The notes under the pieces were generated by a model. The model saw nothing but the letters and a program-made list of their open reading frames with translations. It was not told where the DNA came from and did not search any database. From Dethiobacter sp. (GTDB taxonomy: Bacteria; Bacillota_D; Dethiobacteria; Dethiobacterales; Dethiobacteraceae): DNA of 28,664 nucleotides. The DNA lies in the NCBI GenBank assembly GCA_018333395.1, contig JAGXSQ010000019.1, positions 1-28,664 of the forward strand, read 5' to 3'. The position numbers and the translations under genes were made by a program. Below, in pieces: positions 23,928 through 28,664 of the stretch (position 1 is the stretch's first letter; every line of letters starts with the position of its first letter).

Positions 23928-23952
23928 ACCACCGTCCCAAGATTTCAGGTCT
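23928..23952 (+). repeat. 25-bp direct repeat, left copy
   Basis: The 25 bases from ACCACCGTCCCAAG to CAGGTCT recur exactly, in the same orientation, at 27285-27309. The left copy lies just ahead of the Rpn-family tail. The two copies bracket the Rpn tail, the SWIM gene and the AlbA_2 gene (3.36 kb). Confidence 0.9.
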
Positions 23953-23982
23953 CTCGAAAAAATTGTTAAGGAGGCGATTTAC

Positions 23983-24207
23983 ATGGAATCTGCGCTTTAT
24001 AAACATCCTTATGAAGCAGGCAAGATCGAAGGCAAGATCGAAGGCAAGACAGAACTGGTAATTAAGCAACTGTCAAAAAAGTTTGGCCTTTTGCCACCTG
24101 ACATCAGACATAAGATCAGCAAAGCGGAGCAATACCAGCTTGACCTGATTGCCGAAGGCATCTTTGACTTTAAATCCATCGATGATGTATTACGATACCT
24201 TCACTAA
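23983..24207 (+). pseudogene. C-terminal remnant of an Rpn/PD-(D/E)XK transposase-family protein (DUF4351-like tail)
   Basis: The frame MESALYKHPYEAGKIEGK, then IEGKTELVIKQLSKKFGLLP, then DIRHKISKAEQYQLDLIAEG, and ILDFKSIDDVLRYL-like ending matches the tail of recombination-promoting nuclease (Rpn) or 'PD-(D/E)XK transposase' proteins. Those carry a Gly-Lys-rich repeat followed by a short helical DUF4351 domain. The nuclease domain is absent. AAGGAGG is 6-8 bases before the ATG at 23983, so a 74-residue peptide could be made. The open frame extends back to 23917, but that part is not family-like and contains the 25-bp repeat. I judge it a 5'-truncated gene. Confidence 0.7.
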
Positions 24208-24268
24208 TAGGCATCTTCAACTGCTTTGATACCAAAGGCAAAAGAGGACGCACAAGGAAAGACACTTT

Positions 24269-25918
24269 TTACAACCCCGCATTAGCAAATTCGTCCTGCA
24301 GGGCACGAAAATTAGCATAAGTTTTTTTTAGGCCAGCCAAGTATTTTTCCCATTCTCCACGGTTACCAAGGCGTTCATAGAGCATTTTCATGCGGTGCAG
24401 ATATTCCGCCGCCTGACGGTAGTTTTTGCGCTGGCGCCAAGCGATGGCCGCCTCCGCCATTTCACGGTAGAGCGCGATGGCCTCCAGTGGCCGCTTTTCT
24501 TCTGCGGCGTTAGCCACCTCTGCCCGGTAATTGCGCCAGCTATTGGGCGGTAGCCGGTTTAACAAGGCCAGCGCCCGGTCCACGTCGCCTTCGTGCAGGG
24601 CAATCTCAATCAGCGATGGCACTTTATTCTTGTCTGCCAGCACTTTTAATACCCCGGCACGTACTTCTTCCCAAACCTCAAGCCTTTCACTTACTTCGTG
24701 CAACTTCGTGAAGGATTTAACATCCGGGCTACTCAGGAATACCGTACGCTGCCACTTTAACGCTGCTGCCAGGTCGCCATTTGTCCGATAATAGTCCGCC
24801 AGCCATTCCAGATAGCCTTTATAAGGCTTTTCCGAGTTCACCAATTGGGTTAGGAGAGTAACGGCATGTTCTGCAGAACCTAATCCGGCCAGGGTTCGGA
24901 CCAGGTCGATTATGATACCTGGACTTGCACTAAAATGCTCCCTGGCCAAGGCTATCGCTTCCCCCGGTTTCCCCTCCCTAGCCAACAAGAACATGACCTG
25001 GCTTATTGTACCTAATTCGCGCATGATCCCGCTGGCTTCATCGTGCCGGCCCGTCATTTCCAGCCGCGTCACCAGGATGTTTACCAGTCTCTCCCTCGTC
25101 CAACCATCGTTTTCCGGTATAAGCTCACGAACACGTTCCTCCTGCAGGATCCATTCTGCGTCAGTAGCATGGTCCAAGACAATATCCAAGGCATCAGCAG
25201 CGAAATCAATGCCCCCCATCATAATGTCCGCCAGTCCGGCCTCCATCAGGGCGGCCAGCCAGTCCTGCCGTGCCGGACTATCGCCTTCGCTCTCATCCAG
25301 ACATATCCGCAATCCCTCTACGCAATCCCCAGCAATGGCGGCAATGTTTCCTTCCTCGTCCATATGATGCAACTCATCCTCATAAACAGAGGTCAGGACA
25401 CCCAGCACCTCCTGGTAAACCGTACCTGCCCCCGGCCAGTCTTCTTTCTGAGCCAGGTTTTCAGCCGTCTGCAATAAGTCCCGCAGGTCGTTTTCCATGT
25501 CGTCATGATCTTCGCGGCGCAAGGCCCGCTGCATTTCACGGCGCAACAAAGCCACATCCACATGAGCCCCTGCGGGCATAACAATCATTCTCTCCACCAT
25601 CGGCAACAAAGAGGTGTCCCGTTGAACCATGTTCCCGATCAAGGTAATGAGGTCTTCCTTTTTGCATGCGGCCAGCTTGGTCTCCAGCGAATGTATGTCG
25701 CCAAAAGCGTCAGGTGTATGAACATAGGTCAGCAAAAGGGCCACGATGTGTTTGCAGAACCCGCCGCGAGGACAGGTGCAGGAGGCCTCACGGATACCGT
25801 TTCCCCGCAGACTAACTTTCACCCTGTAGGGCTTATCCTGAGAACCGTCACAAATCCCTCGCAGCTCGGCTCCCCGGCAAACCGGCTCGCGGATAGCTCT
25901 GCCGGCATAATAGTTCAT
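24269..25918 (-). CDS. SWIM zinc-finger protein with helical repeats, front end apparently truncated
   Basis: Protein of 549 residues. A SWIM zinc finger lies at the N-terminus (C47, C49, C55, H57; SCTCPRGGFCKHIVALLLTY), followed by about 450 residues of helical, TPR-like repeats (such as GDLAAALKWQRTVFLSSPD and EGDVDRALALLNRLPPNSW). The SWIM domain binds nucleic acid or protein partners; the role of this family is not known. Relatives usually have about 20 more residues before the YYxxGR motif. Here the frame starts at MNYYAGRAIREPV, and the DNA just upstream (25920-25961) is a piece of an antitoxin gene. GGGAGG lies 20 bases from the ATG, too far to be ideal. The gene may be truncated but still long and intact downstream. 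Confidence 0.82.
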   Translation of the reverse strand: MNYYAGRAIREPVCRGAELRGICDGSQDKPYRVKVSLRGNGIREASCTCPRGGFCKHIVALLLTYVHTPDAFGDIHSLETKLAACKKEDLITLIGNMVQRDTSLLPMVERMIVMPAGAHVDVALLRREMQRALRREDHDDMENDLRDLLQTAENLAQKEDWPGAGTVYQEVLGVLTSVYEDELHHMDEEGNIAAIAGDCVEGLRICLDESEGDSPARQDWLAALMEAGLADIMMGGIDFAADALDIVLDHATDAEWILQEERVRELIPENDGWTRERLVNILVTRLEMTGRHDEASGIMRELGTISQVMFLLAREGKPGEAIALAREHFSASPGIIIDLVRTLAGLGSAEHAVTLLTQLVNSEKPYKGYLEWLADYYRTNGDLAAALKWQRTVFLSSPDVKSFTKLHEVSERLEVWEEVRAGVLKVLADKNKVPSLIEIALHEGDVDRALALLNRLPPNSWRNYRAEVANAAEEKRPLEAIALYREMAEAAIAWRQRKNYRQAAEYLHRMKMLYERLGNRGEWEKYLAGLKKTYANFRALQDEFANAGL

Positions 25919-25919
25919 G

Positions 25920-25961
25920 TTTTCATCGCAAGAAGCTGCCTCCCTTTTGCCTTGTTATAGG
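25920..25961. repeat. 42-bp duplicated fragment, SWIM-leader copy
   Basis: It matches 28267-28308 at 41 of 42 positions, in the same orientation. Read on the minus strand it encodes YNKAKGRQLLAMK, the middle of the small antitoxin-like frame at 28196-28330, and then runs into the SWIM gene start. It marks a recombination joint. Confidence 0.9.
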
Positions 25962-26015
25962 GGGTTTTTAGCTCCCGGGCATACTACCGGCCCCGGATTT
26001 ACCCGCGGCAGGCGA

Positions 26016-27170
26016 CTAGCGATAAAAAATGACTTTAAACTCCTGCAGATTTACATCTTCTATAAATTCCGGCTCTTTTACGCCGGCTTTCCGGCACTCG
26101 GCCATCATCCGGCGAATGCCGGAACCTATGCCGCGATAAGGGATTTTTAGTTTCGGGACAAAGGACAGCAGGATGGGGTTCCTGGCAATCTGAATGCCCT
26201 GCTTTATATTGTCTATCGTCGCTGTGTTTGGAAGTTTGCCGGGGCTGATGATCTCCACCCTATCATCAAATATGAATATGCGGACGCTGCTGTCTATAAA
26301 ATAATCCCGATGCGTCAAGGCATTTACCACGGCCTCTTCCATAGCTATTTCGGGGATTTCCAGTATACCCGGGAAATTCACATTTTGGTCCCGCTGGACC
26401 TTTTTCAAATTTCTTTTCAAAAAAGCCATGGCATCTTTATATTGATTAAATAATCTGCCGCCGATGTCCTCGCTGTCGAGGTATGCACTTCCGCTTACCT
26501 CGGTTCCCGGAAAGGCCACCGCTTTTACAACATACTGTGGCCTGATCCTGGAAGGTTTGGCACCAAAGATGAGCAGTCCGGCCAAGGTAAGATTGCCTTC
26601 TCTCAACAGCTTAAGATGCGTAAGCAGCTTTTCCAGTGGAAGTCCGCTTTGTGCCAATGACATACCGTATTCTCTTTCGTAAAAGTCCCTGAATACGAAC
26701 ATGTCCAGATCATTAACTGAGGTAGCGGGGATAATCATTTCATCGGCATACATTGCTCCGGAAGCCTGCATGAGCCGCCTTAATTCCTCCCGGGTAGCCC
26801 TCCTTTTGTCCGCTCCGACTTTAATCCAGTAGTCGGTCCTGTTGGCCGCATAAGGATTGTTCTCGCCCCGCGGAATATTTATAATTACAACCAGTTTATC
26901 ATCGCATAGGATATTTTCCGTGGTAACACTCAAGGGAGGTTCCAATTTGCCGGAGGCGGCGTTGGAAATGGTTTGATTCAATCTATGTATGTCATCTACC
27001 CCTAAAAGCTCACCTTTATCTGCGACTCCAATAATGATCCGCCCGCCTTGGGTGTTGGCAAAAGCGCAGATCTCGGCCGCCAGAGCATCTATGCTGTCGA
27101 CTCTTTCTTTAAACTGAGTTTGGGAATCTTCTCCCTTTTTAATCGTCTTTATGAGGTCGCGGCATTCCAT
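26016..27170 (-). CDS. AlbA_2 DNA-binding / HATPase domain protein (RecG-C-like, Schlafen-type AlbA)
   Basis: Protein of 384 residues. The N-terminal AlbA_2 domain (GEDSQTQFKERVDSIDALAA, EICAFANTQGGRIIIGVADK, with DYWIKVGADKRRATREEL) resembles the nucleic-acid-binding part of Schlafen proteins. The C-terminal half has the HATPase_c_4 marks (EAVVNALTHRDYFIDSS, VEIISPGKLPN, ARNPILLSFV, YRGIGSGIRRMM), a GHKL-like ATP-binding fold. No winged-helix end follows. Such proteins are common accessory genes and are suspected regulators or defence components; the function is not established. AGAGGTG lies 5-6 bases before the ATG. It is a monocistron between the SWIM gene and the AbrB-PIN pair. Confidence 0.85.
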   Translation of the reverse strand: MECRDLIKTIKKGEDSQTQFKERVDSIDALAAEICAFANTQGGRIIIGVADKGELLGVDDIHRLNQTISNAASGKLEPPLSVTTENILCDDKLVVIINIPRGENNPYAANRTDYWIKVGADKRRATREELRRLMQASGAMYADEMIIPATSVNDLDMFVFRDFYEREYGMSLAQSGLPLEKLLTHLKLLREGNLTLAGLLIFGAKPSRIRPQYVVKAVAFPGTEVSGSAYLDSEDIGGRLFNQYKDAMAFLKRNLKKVQRDQNVNFPGILEIPEIAMEEAVVNALTHRDYFIDSSVRIFIFDDRVEIISPGKLPNTATIDNIKQGIQIARNPILLSFVPKLKIPYRGIGSGIRRMMAECRKAGVKEPEFIEDVNLQEFKVIFYR

Positions 27171-27208
27171 CTTTTCACCTCTGTCTAATCTGTCCTTCCT
27201 TTTCCTCC

Positions 27209-27214
27209 ATTATA
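27209..27214 (-). promoter_or_regulatory. Extended -10 element of the AlbA_2 gene
   Basis: On the minus strand TGTTATAAT gives a perfect TATAAT (27214 to 27209) with the TGn extension, 39 bases before the start codon. No good -35 was found, as is usual for extended -10 promoters. Confidence 0.55.
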
Positions 27215-27284
27215 ACACCATATCTGGAAAGAGCCACTCTAACTTCCGCTAGCCCAGAGCTAAAGAAAGTATATTTTCCTGCAC

Positions 27285-27309
27285 ACCACCGTCCCAAGAT
27301 TTCAGGTCT
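27285..27309 (+). repeat. 25-bp direct repeat, right copy
   Basis: Exact copy of 23928-23952 in the same orientation, lying between the AlbA_2 gene and the PIN toxin gene. The reading frame over it on the minus strand (27175-27402) overlaps the toxin end and is not convincing as a gene. Confidence 0.9.
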
Positions 27310-27346
27310 GTGGAAATAACCAGGAGAACCATCCACCATGCTTTGT

Positions 27347-27772
27347 TCACAGAAAGGCCAACTTTTGCAGAAAGTCTCCCGGCGTGCCGATTGAGAAGCC
27401 AACCTCCCCTTTCCAGTCTTTATTGAGAAAGTGGCTATCCAGGCTCACCAGCCAGTCTACTTTACTGGTCATAGCTACCGCTATGATGGGGGCATCTTTC
27501 TCATTAATCAACGTTTTGGCGTGGATCAAATCGTCATCAGCAGGATCAGCCATGACAAAATCCAAACTTTTAAAAAGCATATAAAACAAATCGACACATC
27601 CAGGCAATTTCTTCTGTGTGTTTCGTAACACCTCACTTACTACTTGTTCGGAAATATAGGGAGTAATTATGCCGAGTTCGGCAAGCGCAAGCACTTCATA
27701 CGAACCACCGCTCCTGGAGGCGAGACCGGCAATAATAACGCTGCTGTCCAGGAATACCTTAATCGGTCTCAT
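27347..27772 (-). CDS. PIN-domain toxin (VapC-like ribonuclease)
   Basis: Protein of 141 residues with the PIN fold: the first strand KVFLDSSVIIAGL carries Asp9, TPYISEQVVSEVLRN carries Glu47, EKDAPIIAVAMTSKVDWLVS carries Asp93, and LDSHFL carries Asp112. These four acids bind metal ions and cut RNA in this family. Partner and regulator is the AbrB-type antitoxin upstream; the toxin ATG overlaps the antitoxin's end by 14 bases. It belongs to the longer 'putative PIN' branch rather than classical VapC. All key residues are present, so it is probably active. Confidence 0.88.
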   Translation of the reverse strand: MRPIKVFLDSSVIIAGLASRSGGSYEVLALAELGIITPYISEQVVSEVLRNTQKKLPGCVDLFYMLFKSLDFVMADPADDDLIHAKTLINEKDAPIIAVAMTSKVDWLVSLDSHFLNKDWKGEVGFSIGTPGDFLQKLAFL

Positions 27773-28055
27773 ATTTGTGGTTTTCTGATCTCAACCCATT
27801 TAAAAGCTCATTTAAATTCATGTCGTATTTTTCTATTTCCTCACGAACAGAGAAAGCAAGTTCCTTCACCAGCATCTTTTCCGGCGTGATCACAATTGCT
27901 CTTCCAGCCTGGAATACCTCCAGCATAGTATCTTCTTTAATTCCCAATCTTTCCCTAATGTCGGCCGGTATGGTAAACTGTCCCTTACTCCAAACCCGCA
28001 CTTTCTTAGTTCTTGGAGGAAGCGTTCTCCGCAAAGCAGGTTTCGATTCAGACAT
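27759..28055 (-). CDS. AbrB/SpoVT-family antitoxin
   Basis: Protein of 98 residues. The swapped-hairpin AbrB DNA-binding domain is at about residues 18-58 (VRVWSKGQFTIPADIRERLG, then IKEDTMLEVFQAGRAIVITP). The charged helical tail (VREEIEKYDMNLNELLNGL) should bind the toxin. I chose the ATG at 28055, with AGGTGG 9 bases upstream and placed after the promoter; the frame is open further upstream, but that part contains the promoter itself. It overlaps the PIN toxin gene by 14 bases. Three TCAGAC-type half sites around its promoter and start suggest self-repression. Confidence 0.88.
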   Translation of the reverse strand: MSESKPALRRTLPPRTKKVRVWSKGQFTIPADIRERLGIKEDTMLEVFQAGRAIVITPEKMLVKELAFSVREEIEKYDMNLNELLNGLRSENHKYETD

Positions 28056-28114
28056 TCTGACATTCCACCTTTCAGACTTTACTATATCATACGTCTGAAA
28101 ACTAAATTTTGCAA
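28048..28114 (-). promoter_or_regulatory. Promoter and operator of the AbrB-PIN operon
   Basis: On the minus strand TTGCAA (28114 to 28109), 17 bp, then TATGAT (28091 to 28086). A perfect 8-bp inverted pair TTTCAGAC / GTCTGAAA (28070-28077 and 28093-28100) brackets the -10. A second inverted pair TCAGA-CAT-TCTGA (28048-28060) is centred exactly on the antitoxin start codon. This suits control of both transcription and translation start by the antitoxin or toxin-antitoxin complex. Confidence 0.75.
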
Positions 28115-28117
28115 CAC

Positions 28118-28198
28118 TAACCACGCTAATTTTTTGTCGGAGAAAGGGAAAGGCTTTAATGGATATTACGTTCCACTAAGGAGATGGTAGCGTGGTTA
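28118..28198. repeat. 81-bp segment bounded by perfect 11-bp inverted repeats
   Basis: TAACCACGCTA (28118-28128) and TAGCGTGGTTA (28188-28198) are perfect inverses. The right arm overlaps the stop codon of the antitoxin remnant. The interior has no gene. It might be a tiny miniature element or simply a stem; no target-site duplication is seen. Confidence 0.6.
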
Positions 28199-28330
28199 AG
28201 AAATCAGGTCATGCAAATCTTCTCTCTTCCAGGTTATTTTCCCTTCTAATCCCATGTTGAAACCATTTTTCATCGCAAGAAGCTGCCTCCCCTTTGCCTT
28301 GTTATAGGTTTCGTCCTTTTCAAACTTGCT
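28196..28330 (-). pseudogene. Small antitoxin-like gene that has lost its start codon
   Basis: The frame SKFEKDETYNKAKGRQLLAM, then KNGFNMGLEGKITWKREDLH, ending DLIS and TAA (44 codons plus stop), resembles the short antitoxins found before PIN toxins, with a glycine-rich GKITWKREDLH end (family recalled from pattern, not searched). The codon before Ser is AGG where ATG would be expected, and upstream sequence switches directly into a pglC fragment. A chimeric frame could still start at an ATG at 28366 (56 residues). No toxin gene follows it directly; the AbrB-PIN pair comes next. Confidence 0.5.
28267..28308. repeat. 42-bp duplicated fragment, antitoxin copy
   Basis: It is the same as 25920-25961 except for one base. 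This copy lies within the antitoxin-like frame and is probably the parent form, because the coding frame continues on both sides of it. Confidence 0.9.
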
Positions 28331-28331
28331 C

Positions 28332-28389
28332 CTCCACAAACACCCCCGCCCCCATTGTCTCAGCATCTACCACCATGGTGCGGAACTTA
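28332..28389 (-). pseudogene. 58-bp fragment of a pglC gene
   Basis: It matches 22952-23009 within pglC at 56 of 58 positions and in the same orientation. On the minus strand it encodes KFRTMVVDAETMGAGVFVE. An ATG with GGAG 5 bases upstream precedes it (MPSKFRT...), giving a 23-codon frame that ends at a TGA in the antitoxin-like remnant. Confidence 0.9.
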
Positions 28390-28664
28390 CTTGGCATACA
28401 ATCTCCGTTACAAAGGACTCGCTCCCGCAGGGTAAACTACCCAGAAGCTTTGTTTACGCTAATGTTAAAAGCCCGAAAGCTAACGGTATTGCCTGACCGA
28501 CAATTGCCGGATATAATGACCATAGAATTTGAGGAAAGGAAAAGACGCCCCCGTTTGATGAACTACTGTACCCGCAGCAGAACTCAGGGGCGTCCCAACT
28601 CTATGGTTATTTTAACAGATTATGAGCTGGTTGAGAACCCTGAAACAGGTGTTTTTTGTGAGGA
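28390..28664. other. Right-end stretch with a nested inverted repeat
   Basis: No gene can be named. An outer stem CCATAGA / TCTATGG (28520-28526 and 28600-28606) encloses an inner stem GACGCCCC / GGGGCGTC (28544-28551 and 28587-28594). A plus-strand frame opens at the ATG at 28517 (MTIEFEERKRRPRLMNY...) and is still open at the window end, but it has no ribosome binding site. The stretch could hold the end of a mobile element or the start of a gene outside the window. Confidence 0.35.

Noticed and set aside
27175..27402. 75-residue minus-strand frame between the AlbA_2 and PIN genes
   Set aside because: It overlaps the end of the PIN toxin, contains the AlbA_2 promoter and the 25-bp repeat, and looks non-coding over most of its length.

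Overview
The window reads as a chromosomal segment of an anaerobic Clostridia-class Firmicute, most likely from the Peptococcaceae or a neighbouring group. The evidence is the gene order asp23-amaP-DUF2273-nusB-tsaD-like-folD-xseA-xseB-ispA-OLE RNA-oapA-dxs-tlyA-nadK-recN, an oxygen-sensitive [FeFe] hydrogenase, strong AGGAGG ribosome binding sites and frequent GTG/TTG starts. No rRNA, tRNA, CRISPR array or complete insertion sequence was seen.

Left edge (1-1413, plus strand): the end of a gene carrying an in-frame 39-bp tandem repeat, then a gene-poor stretch, then a Phd/YefM-ParE type toxin-antitoxin pair with a palindrome in its promoter.

Housekeeping block (1425-18578, all minus strand; read it from high to low coordinates). 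A sigma-A-like promoter at 18550-18578 precedes Asp23, AmaP, DUF2273, NusB and a TsaD paralog. Next comes a two-gene hydrogenase module: a NuoF C-terminal/GltD-like flavoprotein fusion and a HydA-type [FeFe] hydrogenase. FolD, XseA, XseB and IspA follow. An 818-bp stretch without a protein gene then holds the OLE RNA, a large structured noncoding RNA, with its own promoter and a matching 5'/3' closing helix. After it come OapA (its membrane protein partner), Dxs, TlyA, a membrane-anchored degenerate nuclease-like protein, NadK and RecN. Overlapping stops and starts show tight translational coupling. Isoprenoid precursor synthesis (dxs, ispA), one-carbon metabolism (folD), H2/NAD(P)H redox chemistry and DNA repair (recN, xseAB) are therefore physically linked around OLE.

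Glycan block (18645-23176, minus strand): pglC-pglD-pglE-pglF homologs. Together they would make an N,N'-diacetylbacillosamine-type sugar nucleotide and load the sugar phosphate onto a lipid carrier. pglF has a hairpin over its ribosome binding site and start codon.

Accessory scrap region (23177-28664): HicB pieces on opposing strands, an Rpn/transposase-family tail, a SWIM zinc-finger repeat protein whose front end is fused to an antitoxin fragment, an AlbA_2/HATPase protein, an intact AbrB-PIN toxin-antitoxin operon with a clear operator, and a mosaic of short copied fragments (56/58 bp identical to pglC, 41/42 bp identical to the SWIM leader, and a 25-bp exact direct repeat). This looks like a recombination-prone region where toxin-antitoxin genes are decaying.

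All identifications rest on reading motifs and gene order by eye. No database search was run.
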